A stretch of DNA of 64,000 bases from Nilaparvata lugens (GCF_014356525.2 NC_052511.1:49110475-49174474); one strand, 5' to 3'. Numbered from the stretch's first letter, positions 10,621-20,695 are shown. A program made the numbers and translations. Notes: generated by a model not told the origin, from the sequence alone.

Positions 10621-10734
10621 GTTAGGAATTCTGTATTGATGAAAAGTTGTTGAAGTGATTTCCATTGCTCACACGTTTTCAGTTTACAAAAGGTTTTGTC
10701 GTTCTTTCAAAATCATTTTCGCTCGCCCTCTCAT

Positions 10735-11603
10735 TCTTCTTCTTCTTCTTCTTCTTCTTCTTCTTCTTCTTCTCCTCCTCCTCCTTCTTCTTCTCCTCCT
10801 CCTTCTTCTTCTCCTTCTCCTGCTTCCCGTCACGTCTTCTCTTTATTTTTCTACTTCTCCTCATCCCACCTTCTCCGTATTCCTCATTTTTATTAAAATC
10901 TATCTACACTTTTCTCAATATTACCGTTTTCCTTATAATAATTTCCATCCTTTTCCTTATCCATCACCTCCTTTGTCCTTCCATTTCTCTTCACCATCAA
11001 CCTGTTCCTCTTCTCCTGCTTTCTATCGTCTCTCCCTTCTTCTCCTTTTGAAGCTTTTCTCTTCTTCACCACTCTCTCTCGTTTCTCTATTTACCTCTAT
11101 CACTACAACTATCCTTTCCTATTATTATTCTCTTTATCCAATCTCCCGTTTCTATCCTATTATTCATGATTTTATTACCTTTCATCGCAACTTCTCTCTC
11201 ATTCTCATTCACCCTCTTCCTCCACACTTTTTACGTCCTCTCCCTCCAATTTTCTTTTCCTTTTCTCATTTCAATTCTCTTATCTTTCAATCTCTTCCTC
11301 TTTCGTCATACTTCTTCCCCATATACTATTCTCTTTACCAATCTCCCGTTTCTATCCTATTATTCATGATTTTATTACCTTTCATCGCAACTTTCTCTCT
11401 CATTCTCATTCACCCTCTTCCTCCACACTTTTCACGTCTCCTCCCTCCCATTTTCTTTTCCTTTTCTCATTTCAATTCTCCTATCTTTCAATCTCTTCAT
11501 CTTTCGTCATACTCCTTCCCCATATACTGTATACATTTCCATCAAGTCTTCAATATTTTCTCTCTCTCACTTTCTCTTGATATTCTCACTTCTCCTTCTC
11601 CTT
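10735..11603. repeat. TTC tract and pyrimidine-rich DNA with 200-bp duplication
   Basis: 10738-10773 is a pure TTC run. The rest is T/C-rich. The landmark CAATCTCCCGTTTCTATCC occurs at 11139 and 11339, an exact 200-bp tandem duplication covering about 11131-11530. The 400-codon plus-strand frame runs through the TTC tract and across the gap, so I do not accept it as a gene. Confidence 0.85.
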
Positions 11604-11703
11604 NNNNNNNNNNNNNNNNNNNNNNNNNNNNNNNNNNNNNNNNNNNNNNNNNNNNNNNNNNNNNNNNNNNNNNNNNNNNNNNNNNNNNNNNNNNNNNNNN
11701 NNN
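11604..11703. other. Assembly gap, 100 N
   Basis: Exactly 100 N, a placeholder length. The left flank is low-complexity pyrimidine sequence, which is a likely reason for the break. Confidence 0.99.
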
Positions 11704-11856
11704 AATCGTAGGAAATTCCATAAGGAATCGAGTTATCCAATTTTTCACTTTGAAATGTATACAAATATTGTGCAAGCACTTGATTCTTATTCTTCTTCTT
11801 TATGTTAGTCCGATGCGTGCCGTCCGTCCGATGACGATCTGTGTGCGCCTATCTTA

Positions 11857-12023
11857 AAGGTGCGTACAGATTTTTCGCGCAGCGAACATGAGCAATTCAC
11901 TTTTAATCAGCTGATGCCAAGCTTTTTATAACTGTATCTTACCGTTTTTGTAAAAATACAGATATAATCAGCTGATTAAAAGTGAATTGCTCATGTTCGC
12001 GGCGCGTATATCTGTACGCACCT
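11857..12023. mobile_element. Palindromic MITE P1, copy 1
   Basis: Near-perfect inverted arms of about 75 bp start AAGGTGCGTACAGAT. Each arm contains ATGAGCAATTCACTTTTAAT and ATCAGCTGAT. TA precedes the left end. Copies at 18696-18862 and 20500-20666 have TA on both sides, which points to a Tc1/mariner-type (Stowaway-like) MITE. Confidence 0.85.
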
Positions 12024-12102
12024 CAAGGTCTATAGTTTCAATCAGGTACTTTCGGATGATAATACTGCGTGAGGCCTACTGTTCACAGAACTACTAGTTA
12101 TG
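12024..12102. repeat. Family B fragment
   Basis: The ACTAGTAGTTCTGTGAACAG end of family B, inverted, adjacent to MITE P1. The MITE appears to sit within a family B copy, as it does at 18.7 and 20.5 kb. Confidence 0.7.
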
Positions 12103-12180
12103 TAAATTCCCAAATGCTACAAAAACCTGTTTGGGTAGGGAAGAGGTAGTGTTACAGTTAACACATCGCAAATACAAGGT

Positions 12181-12790
12181 GTGGTTCGCGGGGTAATATT
12201 CACGGCATTGAAAAACATCAGGCTTCAGAAACCTTAGATCCCTAGATGGAGGAAGCTCCCTACACACAGAGATTCTTCATGAATGAGAGAGTTGCAACGT
12301 ATCACCAACAATGGAAAGAGCATGTTGAACAAAAATATCAGCTGATAGGCTGTGTTGTGCTGAAAGGACGTAACTCCAAAAAGCTCTTAATGTATCTTTT
12401 CAGATGCAACATGTTGCTTTTAGAAGATACAAAAGAGCATCTGTTGCTCATGGAAAGACACATTTTCAAAAATGTTCGATGTTTTTGAACGGGTAGTATT
12501 GTAGGCTAGTGGCCCTTCGCCGATAGGCAAAGCTACAGGACCCGGACTGTAAATTATGTTGTATATTAACCAGCTGAAAACATGTGTCACCGCATGAAGG
12601 TTTGTCTGTGAGCTTCCAAATAACCTCAGCTGATGTTTGAATGAATGAATGAATGAATGGGATGACTGTTGTAATTTCATGCAAGTTATGGTTTGCGGGG
12701 CTTTGATCAATTCACGACTTTGAAAAACATCAGACTTCAGAAACCCTAGATCCCTAGATGGAGGAAACTATCAACACACAGAGTTGTGTA
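12181..12790 (+). repeat. Direct repeat pair 512 bp apart
   Basis: 12181-12285 and 12686-12790 share 'gaaaaacatcaggcttcaga' and 'ccctagatggaggaa'. The landmark starts at 12210 and 12721. Between them lie an imperfect hairpin at about 12385-12450 and a short (GAAT)n run at 12636-12658. The 80-codon frame beginning at 12246 has no recognised domain. Confidence 0.65.
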
Positions 12791-12812
12791 AAATTTTCCT
12801 CAGCTGACTTAG

Positions 12813-13294
12813 GCTCAAATCACACTTACGCGACTCAAGTCGAGAAGAGACTGCGATTCTAGTCTCTTCTCGACGTGTTTCCAAATGGTGGCACTCAGAC
12901 CAGTCGATTCTAGCATAGAGAAACAATAGCATAAATAGATATTCCATGGTATAGGGCGTTTATGTCGCAACTTTTACTGTTATCTCAAGCCGATAGTCCA
13001 CGTAGTTCCTTCCCGTGAAGCTTTATGACGCTGGTAGTCTCTCATATTGTGCCGTTCATACACTCTTACCCGCTCAAAAAACAGTGAAAATCTACAATAA
13101 TCGACGGTAATCGGCTTGAGATAACAGTAAAAGTTGCGACATAAACGCCCTATACCATGGGATATCTACTTACGTTATTGTTTCTCTATGATTCTAGTCT
13201 CCGCGACACCAAAGTTTTAAACACATGCTGCGTCGAGAAGAGACCAGAGTCACAGTCTCTTCTCGACTTGAGTCGCGTAAGTGTGAGTTTGAGC
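12813..13294. mobile_element. Outer MITE with compound hairpin arms
   Basis: The left arm (12813-12878) and right arm (13232-13294) pair. They begin GCTCAAAYTCACACTTACGC and contain GACTCAAGTCGAGAAGAGAC. Each arm is itself a hairpin, because GTCGAGAAGAGACT meets AGTCTCTTCTCGAC within it. A second MITE is inserted near the centre. Confidence 0.85.
12914..13190. mobile_element. Inner MITE nested in the outer MITE
   Basis: Long inverted arms (about 80 bp) start CATAGAGAAACAATA and include 'ggtatagggcgtttatgtcg'. Direct repeats ATTCTAG flank it at 12907-12913 and 13191-13197. If the terminal G is counted with the duplication, the repeat is the 8-bp GATTCTAG. A 7-8 bp duplication suggests a hAT-type origin. 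No coding capacity. Confidence 0.88.
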
Positions 13295-13299
13295 GTAAA

Positions 13300-14228
13300 T
13301 GATCAATCACAACACATTTTTTTCTCATGCACTTTCAACGTTATCTGTTATATCCTGAAAAAGGACGAATGAATGAGTAAATTTTGTTCTCCAACGAACT
13401 CGATCTGTAAACAAGTTCGAAGAATACATGTTCAAAATTTGAAGCTGATTGATCAATTCTTTCTGAAGTTATTGTAGAACATACAAACAGACGTGCAACG
13501 AATTCGGCCTTCAGTAAGTCAAAAGTGAGAACTAGCTAAGGCTCGTTCAATTATCGTAATTTTCCAGTGGTTTATTTATTGTTATTGGTTGTTTATTTTA
13601 TGTTAGAACCTTCTCGCTGATTCAGTGTATGTGTAGGCACGTTGAAACGTTTGTGGCCAGCCTATGTGACAGTAAAATTAGTGTTCATACACCTCTCACT
13701 GAGTAATTATTCATCAATAATTCCAATAATTGGAACTACACTGAACGCAAAAAAGACACTTTTTCAGCAGAGTATTGAACTGCAATAACAAACCCTCACT
13801 CACAGTTCATTCCAAAGTTTGAACCCTCTTTTTTGTAGCATTTAGCTATCGATTTAAGGGTTGAAACCCTAATTTCTCTGAGATCAAGTTTATTGACCGT
13901 CCGCTAAATCGCTTCCAGCTACTGAATCGAGAAATAGAGTCGATGAATTTTAATCGAGAAACTGAAAGTCGATAAATTTTTACGCAGCCAATACACAAAA
14001 TTGCTTCCCGGCACGAGTTTAATTGGTTTTAACAGTCGATTGAGTTTTGATTCTCAATGAGCTCCGTTGAAAAATAATTACGGTTACTTCCTGGTTCCCC
14101 CTTTAAACTGTGATCATTCTTTTGGTCGAGTGGGAAGCCATGATGTTATTTATAAGGAATTCTGACAGTTTCAAGTAAAACTCATTACAGCAAAAATAAT
14201 TCTTGAATAGTTCTTAATTGAATACGTT
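13300..14228. other. Non-coding DNA, no gene seen
   Basis: Contains scattered family motifs: 'tacaaacagacgtgcaacgaattcgg' (in pieces) near 13485, and 'aggaattctgacagtttcaag' near 14157, which belongs to the 'actgtcag' MITE family. No convincing reading frame. Confidence 0.45.
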
Positions 14229-14552
14229 GATGGACGTTTCTCAGTTGAGACAAGATGAGAATCTTGATAATAAGGGATTATCGATCAAGATTTTCAACCT
14301 TGAGAGACAAGGTTAAAAATCGAAGATGAGTCACTATATAAATAATGCAATTAACCTTTTGGAATTTTCATTTAATTCGCATTGCTAGAGATGATGGACG
14401 CTTCTCAGTAAAGACATCATGAGAATCTTGATAATCAAGGATTATCTACAAAGATTTTCAACCTTGATAGACAAGGTTAAAAATCGAAGATGAGTCACTA
14501 TTTAAATAATGCAAATAACCTTTTGGAATCTTCATTTAATTCTCATTGATGA
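14229..14552 (+). repeat. 164-bp tandem duplication
   Basis: The landmark GATGGACG starts at 14229 and 14393, a period of 164. The copies share 'caaggttaaaaatcgaagat' and 'cctttggaattttcatttaatt'-type blocks and differ at scattered positions. Confidence 0.85.
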
Positions 14553-14587
14553 AGCTCTCCAGTAAACATCAGAATGAAAAGACTATG

Positions 14588-14730
14588 GCCCGGTTGCACA
14601 AGAGCCGGTTAAATATTAACCGTGATTAATTTCACGAGAACCAATCAGAGAAGGTATTTTTGAAAAGACTGATTGGTTCTCGTGGAATTAATCATGATTA
14701 AAATTTAACCGGCTCTTGTGCAACCGGCAC
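14588..14730. mobile_element. Palindromic MITE P2, copy 1
   Basis: Arms begin CCCGGTTGCACAAGAGCCGG and pair end to end. The interior holds 'ctgattggttctcgtg' and its complement. Related copies lie at 26446-26587 and 54361-54516, with a fragment at 35838-35891. Confidence 0.85.
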
Positions 14731-14835
14731 TAGGAATTAAAGATTATAGAATTGAAAATTTAGAATCAACTTCTGAAAGTTATTGTTATCCAATTCGCGT
14801 TGATAAAGGTTTCCATTTAGTATAAGAATAAAAAA

Positions 14836-15497
14836 TCTGGTGTGGCGCACTCACACAACTTTCCTTGCCGTTATGGAAATTGATCACCTGACGCTAGTGT
14901 TCCCGCGCATCTCAATTCAAAGATTTGAGCCAGCTGGTGACAGGGCAATAACGCTGGAGACACACATGAGGTCTGCTATCTCTTCATAGTGAATGATTTA
15001 ATAGAATCAACAATAATTTGCAACTGAATAATCACATTTCTGGAATTTAAAGCTCATTTTCAATTTATGTGAAAATGTTACAGAACATAAACTGTAGAGA
15101 TTTCCATGCTGAATCTTTTCCACTTAAATTTTTTAGTTTAAATTGTATCTGAAGACTGATAATTGGGAATCTAAAATCAAACTTTGCATAGCCTAGATGG
15201 GGCGGTGCTCCTGAAATTTTTACAGATATGGGATTAAAGGCAGTCGATAGAGTTTATCAATGACTTTTTTAGGTATGAACTTGATCAAAATCGTTGGAGC
15301 CGTTTTTGAGAAAATCGCGAAAAACCCTCTTTTTGACAACATTTTCGCCATTTTAGCCGCCATCTTGAATTGCATTTGATCGAAATTGTTCGTGTCGGAT
15401 CCTTATAGTGTAAGGACCTTAAGTTCCAAATTTCAAGTCATTCCGTTGATTGGGATATGAGATATCGTGTACACAGACGCACATACACTCATACACA

Positions 15498-15555
<58 letters not shown>

Positions 15556-15705
15556 TAATACAAACACACATACAGACAATACCCAAAAACCACTTTTTTG
15601 GACTCAGGGGACCTTGAAACGTATAGAAATTTAGAAATTGGAGTACCTTAATTTTTTTCGGAAAGCAATACTTTCCTTACCTATGGTAATAGGGCAAGGA
15701 AAGTA
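14836..15705 (+). mobile_element. Family A element, copy 1 (both ends present)
   Basis: Runs from TCTGGTGTGGCGCACTC through a (CA)n tract (15495-15550) to a 3' hairpin at 15669-15704, whose stem is ACTTTCCTT/AAGGAAAGT with an inner CCTAT/ATAGG stem. The first 40 bp also contain ACTTTCCTTGCC, so the 5' end is an inverted match of the 3' end. This layout (short subterminal inverted repeats, internal microsatellite, 3' hairpin, insertion in A/T-rich sites) resembles DINE-1/Helentron-type non-autonomous elements. No protein is encoded. Confidence 0.75.
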
Positions 15706-16135
15706 ATATCAAAGAGGCTAAGAATCAAATGAAAGTCAATAACTCATAGATATAACATTCCGAAATTTTTATTCGATTCGCGTTAGTGAATATACCCAAC
15801 CAACATTGTATTGGAGTATTTTAAAGGAAGAGAGAATTCACAGTGGATGATCCTAGCGACTCTCTCCACCCTCCTTCTACTGACTAAAGTGGGAGTGACA
15901 AGTTTCAGTCAGACATAGAGCAGAGCAAGTCGACCATTTTGTTTCGCATTTCGCATTTTGTGTCGCTTTCTTGATGCAGCCAATAGTATGGCACTTCCAG
16001 TATTCAAAGATTTTTTCAAGATATCTCGTTAGTGGGAGGAGACTGTCTAGCTGGGCCAATGGCAGGTGTTCATGTCCTTGACCAATAGCGGTACTCGACT
16101 ACTAGTATAAATTATGCTACTTTTGTATTTATTTT
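15706..16135. other. Unique-looking DNA
   Basis: No repeat match inside the window and no recognised protein. A 60-codon minus-strand frame at 15877-16059 is too short to interpret. Confidence 0.4.
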
Positions 16136-16200
16136 TAGTTTACCAGAGATTGATAATGGTCTAACAGCCGAAACCGGTCTTTCAACTTTCAATAAAATCT
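16136..16200 (+). repeat. Retroposon 3' end motif
   Basis: 'gagattgataatggtctaa', then 'gccgaaaccggtct' and CAATAAAATCTG. The same tail occurs at 22118-22170. AATAAA at the end suggests a polyadenylated source. Confidence 0.5.
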
Positions 16201-16227
16201 GTATTTGATAGGAATAAGTGAAGCAAA

Positions 16228-16266
16228 ATCTTCTTCTTCTTCTTCTTCTTCTTCTTCTTCTTCTTC
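16228..16266 (+). repeat. (TTC)n microsatellite
   Basis: Pure CTT run. The Leu- and Arg-rich frames across it are artefacts. Confidence 0.9.
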
Positions 16267-16690
16267 GCCTCTCCTGCCAACAACCTTCCCTTGCAGTACA
16301 CATTTCAGCAGTTTGTATCAAGCCAAGTCTAGATACAACAGTTCTAGATAATACAAGTAATATTTCGCCTACAGAATATGTTCTCATTGAAACAAAGGGA
16401 GGCTCAGAAGCACTCCCCAAAATCTAATACCAGAAATTTGGCAAATCTCCAAGTCATGTCCAACATCCAAGCAACTTGTGCATGATTTATATTGGCATCA
16501 CTTTCCTTTCTCTTCCATAACATTTGTACTCTTCTCATATCCTCAACCTTCTCTTAGTTCTGTTTCTCCTCCTTTTCTACATCATTTTTCTTCTATTACT
16601 TCCCTCTTACTTCCTAAGTATTCTCCTTGAGTATTGTTAGAGTTACATCAGTTTCAAACATTAAAACAAAGTGTCTTAACTTCAACAGTG
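16267..16690. other. Pyrimidine-leaning unique DNA
   Basis: No repeat boundary or coding signal recognised. Confidence 0.4.
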
Positions 16691-16693
16691 AGT

Positions 16694-17210
16694 TAATTGA
16701 CCGATCGAAGTGAGGTCTTAGATTCAAGTCGACGGTTTCGCATTTATCTTTATGTATTTATGTTTATTTTTATGTAGTATGGACTGGTCTGCCTGAGTTG
16801 AAAGCAGAGAAAGGTCGAGAGAAAATACTAAGTTACTTTGAGCTATTAATTATTGCATGCAATATTCACTCGAAAGCTGATTTAGAATGTCTAGGATTCT
16901 ATAGGTTGATCTTCGGCAATAGATTTCCATGAAATTTGACAGGTATGTTCCTTTTTTAATTACGCGTTGACGTATATATATATATATATAAGGTTTTTTT
17001 CAAATTTTGCATTTCAAGGATAATATAAAAGAAGAAGGAACCTCCTTTATACGCTAATATTACCATTAAAATCAGCCTATAGAATTCTAGACATTCTAAA
17101 TCAGCTTTCGAGTTAATATTGCATGCAATAATTAATAGCTCAAAGTAACTTAGTATTTTCTCTCGACCTTTCTTTGCTTTCAACTCAGGCAGACCTGTTC
17201 ACACTATTAT
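16694..17210. mobile_element. Family B copy with 120-bp inverted arms
   Basis: Begins TTGACCGATCGAAGTGAGGT. Arms 16786-16905 and 17076-17195 are inverted copies that differ at about 3 of 120 positions. The centre holds a (TA)n run at 16973-16990 and the usual family B 'catttcaaggataatataaa' block. Confidence 0.8.
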
Positions 17211-17276
17211 TGTACGGAATTAGTTTGCTGTTTGGGTTGGTGTATCAACAATGCTAATCATTTGTTGTAAAGGGGG

Positions 17277-17362
17277 CGTGACAGTCGAGACCGACGACAT
17301 TCGAGGCCTACGACCGTAGAGGACTGTTTTACAGTCCTCTACGGTCGTAGGCCTCGACTGTC
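17277..17362. repeat. Perfect 25-bp hairpin
   Basis: 17302-17326 and 17332-17356 are perfectly complementary around the 5-base loop TTTTA. The stem contains GGCCTACGACCGTAGAGGAC. It starts the satellite-like region that follows. Confidence 0.95.
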
Positions 17363-17640
17363 GGGAGTGTACGGAAATTAGAGTGGCCTCAACTGTCGCC
17401 TAACGCAGGCGACATTTGAGGCCACTTTTTCAGGAGTCCTCTCCCGTCGTAGGTCTCGACTGTCGGGGCTGTACAAAAATTAGAGTGGCCTCAACTGTCG
17501 CCTAACGCAGGCGACATTTGAGGCCACTTTTTCAGAAGTCCTCTACCGTCACTGGCCTCGAATGTCGCTGGTCTCGACTGTCGGGCCTGTACAAAAATTA
17601 GAGACTTGCTTGCAGCAGGCGACAGTTGAGGACACATCCT
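17363..17640 (+). repeat. 102-bp hairpin satellite, block 1
   Basis: Each unit contains a 43-bp hairpin, GTGGCCTCAACTGTCGCCT paired with AGGCGACATTTGAGGCCAC, plus the spacer 'caggagtcctct...gtcgtaggtctcgactgtcggggctgtac'. Hairpins lie at 17383-17425 and 17485-17527, spaced 102 bp. The third unit is degenerate. Confidence 0.9.
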
Positions 17641-18045
17641 ACTGCGATTCCAGACAAAATACATTTTATAATGATTATAACTTCTGATTTATTGAAAACT
17701 AAATAATGGAAACTTCCTTCATAAAAAAAGCATATGATTTTTGAAGGTAGATAGTGCTTATCCTTGAAGGATTTTCAGAACGATCATCTTTGTGAAGAAT
17801 TACAGCTTAATCAGTCAAGTATTTCAAGCGTGATGAGCTCACATACAAACAGACAGAAAGACAGACACCATCTCGTCTTATAGATGGATAGAAGATAGAT
17901 AAATATTTATATTTGTCAATGAAGGAGGCATAATGCAGTAGTAATGGATTCCCATTACTTAAAAATATGTTTAGGGACCATCATCCAAGTACTGGAATGC
18001 ATATGACTTGACCACCTTTGTTGACGAAACTCAATTGGAGGAGTC
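17641..18045. other. AT-rich DNA between satellite blocks
   Basis: Separates the two satellite blocks. It includes 'tacaaacagacagaaagacagac', a purine-rich motif (given here for position 17844-17866) like those in other families. Nothing coding. Confidence 0.45.
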
Positions 18046-18305
18046 CTCTTTTTCAGGAGTCCTCTGCTGTCGCATGTCTCGACTGTCGGGGCTGTACAAA
18101 AATTAGAGTGGCCTCAACTGTCGCCTAACGCAGGCGACATTTGAGGCCACTTTTTCAGGAGTCCTCTGCCGTCACAGGTCTCGACTGTCGGGGCTGTACA
18201 AAAATTAGAGTGGCCTCAACTGTCGCCTATCACAGGCGACATTTGAGGCCACTTTTTCAGGAGTCTACCGTCTCTACCGTCGCTGGTCTCGACTGTCGCA
18301 GGAAT
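18046..18305 (+). repeat. 102-bp hairpin satellite, block 2
   Basis: Hairpins at 18108-18150 and 18210-18252, again exactly 102 bp apart. A further copy opens the second half of the 1.8-kb duplication at 20015-20057. Confidence 0.9.
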
Positions 18306-18339
18306 CTTCTGTCGTTTGCCTCGTTTGACATCGACCCGT

Positions 18340-18890
18340 TGTAAACATCTAATATCATCAAAAGCTGACCGAGTTGAAAGCAGAGAAAAGTCGGGTGAAA
18401 ATAATATGTTACTTTGAGTTATCATTATTGCATGCATCATTGCATGCAATTAATAATCCACTCGACAGCTGATTCATAATGAATAATTCTATAGTATGAT
18501 TTTCACGGTGATATTGGCGTATGAAGGAAGTTCCTTTTCCTCGTATATTATCCTTAAAATGCAAAATTTTGAAAAACCTACTACGCGCAATTCAGAAGCA
18601 TTCATGTAGAATATCAGGAAACCCATTTTCACGTTTCGCTGTAAATGCGTAACATGGATATAAACAAAAAAATGCAAACCTTCAACTTGAATCTAAAGGT
18701 GCATACAGATTTACGCGCCGCAAACATGAGCCATTCACTTTTAATCAGCTGAAGCCAAGCTTTCCATATCTGTATCTTACCGTTCCTGTAAAAATACAGA
18801 TATAGTCAGCTGATTAAAAGTGAATTGCTCATGTTCGCGGCGCGTATATCTGTACGCACCTTTAGACCTCACCTCGCTCGGTCAACTATA
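18340..18890. mobile_element. Family B copy interrupted by MITE P1
   Basis: Family B sequence runs from 'ctaatatcatcaaaagctg' to 'cttgaatcta', then MITE P1, then 'tagacctcacctcgctcggt'. The uninterrupted form is at 53400-53434. Confidence 0.75.
18696..18862. mobile_element. Palindromic MITE P1, copy 2
   Basis: AAGGTGC...GCACCTT with TA at 18694-18695 and 18863-18864. It is inserted in family B. Confidence 0.9.
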
Positions 18891-19151
18891 GTGTAATTAT
18901 TTTTAGTTTAACTTACACTTCAAACTGTCAGAATTCCCAACATTTTCCATCAGTGCTTCCCATTATCTGTGAATATCACTCCAGCATTATTCGACCACAA
19001 GCTATCGTTAAAAGTAAAAGTTAATAAACGGCGGTTTGTGTCGTTTGGACAATTCACAATGGCTGAAAAAAGCGAAGATTTATGAGCTTTTAAAGCGGAT
19101 ATTTGGGGCAATAACGGGTGAATGTTGGGGGAATTTTTATGGTGGCGGAGA

Positions 19152-19189
19152 GGGGTAGTGGTGGGGGTGGGGACAAAGGGAAAGAGGGG
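19152..19189 (+). other. G-rich tract, possible G-quadruplex
   Basis: At least four G runs of 3-5 bases: GGGG at 19152, GGGGG, GGGG, GGG and GGGG ending at 19189, with loops of 1-8 bases. The second duplication copy has the same tract at 20956-20993. Confidence 0.6.
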
Positions 19190-19540
19190 AAGTTGTGATG
19201 AGAAGTGGTGGGGGGTAAGAGCAATAATTTAGTGCCCAGTTAATTGTGAATTCCACTGTTTCATCATTTGCTGCACTTCAACAGACGATTATTTTCAAAC
19301 TAAAACATGGCTTGAGATGGAATTCGGGTCTGCAATTTGACAATATTTCTTTCTGGTGTTTTTTCACACTACACTGGAGATAGATTTCGAATAGGAAAAT
19401 CAAGTAACGAAGAAGTGTGTGACGTCATAAACCTAACCTTTGGACAAAATAAACATTCTTTCAAAATTTTTGTAGAGAAATAGTACAGGCTCAGCCTCCA
19501 ATACTAGTAGTTCTGTGAACAGTAGATCTCACGCAGTTTC

Positions 19541-19935
19541 TCATCCACCAGTATCTAGTCTTCTCCTCCCTTCTGGCTTGTAAACAATGACAGCTTTGGG
19601 GATTCTTCCGTTTCTCATTCTGTCAACATGTTCCCACCACTGTTGTCGATTCTCGTCAACTCGTTGAGGTATAGAGATCACATTGAGCTCTCTACGGATA
19701 TCAATATTATAAAGCCTGTCCTCTCTGGTGCATCCCTTCACTGACCTTAAAAATCTCATTCCGGCCACCTGTAACCTGCTCCACTCCCTCTTTGGTACCC
19801 AGGTTTCAGAGCCATACAAAAGTGTAGGGACGGCCATTACTTTATAAAATTTGAGCTTCTTCTCTTTTCGGGCTTTATTTTTGAGAGTTCTGTTAATAGT
19901 TCCGCATATGTATTGGAATCTGTTAATTTTGAATT
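19541..19935 (-). pseudogene. RTE-type reverse transcriptase C-terminal remnant, copy 1
   Basis: The minus strand reads RFQYICGTINRTLKNKARK, then MAVPTLLYGSETWVPKREWS, LQVAGMRFLRSVKGCTREDR and later QQWWEHVDRM. This is the conserved tail of insect endonuclease-reverse transcriptase proteins of RTE-type non-LTR elements: a Tyr-Gly-Ser-Glu-Thr-Trp core, a Met-Arg-Phe-Leu-Arg block and a Trp-X-X-His-Val-X-Arg-Met block. The usual 'GRPRxRW' end is missing; the frame ends LDTGG. Stops lie upstream at about 19938. The polymerase palm (YADD) is absent, so the fragment cannot retrotranspose. Confidence 0.8.
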
Positions 19936-20149
19936 AAAGTCATGGCTTAATAAAATATAATAGATTATTCTTGCCGTCGCAGGTCTCGACTGTCGGGGCT
20001 GTACAAAAATTAGAGTGGCCTCAACTGTCGCCTAACGCAGGCGACATTTGAGGCCACTTTTTCAGGAGTCTACCGTCTCTACCGTCGCTGGTCTCGACTG
20101 TCGCAGGACTCTTCTGTCGTTTGCCTCGTTTGGCATCGACCCGTTGTAA

Positions 20150-20695
20150 ACATCTAATATCATCAAAAGCTGACCGAGTTGAAAGCAGAGAAAAGTCGGG
20201 TGAAAATAATATGTTACTTTGAGTTATCATTATTGCATGCATCATTGCATGCAATTAATAATCCACTCGACAGCTGATTCATAATGAATAATTCTATAGT
20301 ATGATTTTCACGGGATATTGGCGTATGAAGGAAGTTCCTTTTCCTCGTATATTATCCTTAAAATGCAAAATTTTGAAAAACCTACTACGCGCAATTCAGA
20401 AGCATTCATGTAGAATATCAGGAAACCCATTTTCACGTTTCGCTGTAAATGCGTAACATGGATATAAACAAAAAAATGCAAACCTTCAACTTGAATCTAA
20501 AGGTGCATACAGATTTACGCGCCGCAAACATGAGCCATTCACTTTTAATCAGCTGAAGCCAAGCTTTCCATATCTGTATCTTACCGTTCCTGTAAAAATA
20601 CAGATATAGTCAGCTGATTAAAAGTGAATTGCTCATGTTCGCGGCGCGTATATCTGTACGCACCTTTAGACCTCACCTCGCTCGGTCAACTATAG
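20150..20695. mobile_element. Family B copy with MITE P1 (duplicate)
   Basis: Duplicate of 18340-18890. P1 occupies 20500-20666 with TA on both sides. Confidence 0.75.
20500..20666. mobile_element. Palindromic MITE P1, copy 3
   Basis: Same insertion point as copy 2, so it was carried along by the 1.8-kb duplication. Confidence 0.9.

Larger units (their letters stand above)
18166..19970 (+). repeat. 1.8-kb tandem duplication, copy 1
   Basis: Direct tandem copy of 19973-21783, offset 1805-1813 bp, with only scattered substitutions and 1-9 base indels. Contents in order: satellite hairpin, family B piece, MITE P1, an 'actgtcag' fragment, a G-rich tract, and a minus-strand RTE remnant. It begins inside the satellite, so recombination between satellite units is a plausible cause. 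Confidence 0.95.

Noticed and set aside
10655..11857. 400-codon plus-strand reading frame
   Set aside because: It is translated TTC and pyrimidine-rich sequence, includes the 200-bp duplication and crosses the 100-N gap. There is no domain.
12246..12488. 80-codon frame beginning MEEAPYTQRFFMNER
   Set aside because: No domain. The start lies in a direct repeat whose second copy (12721 onward) does not keep the frame.
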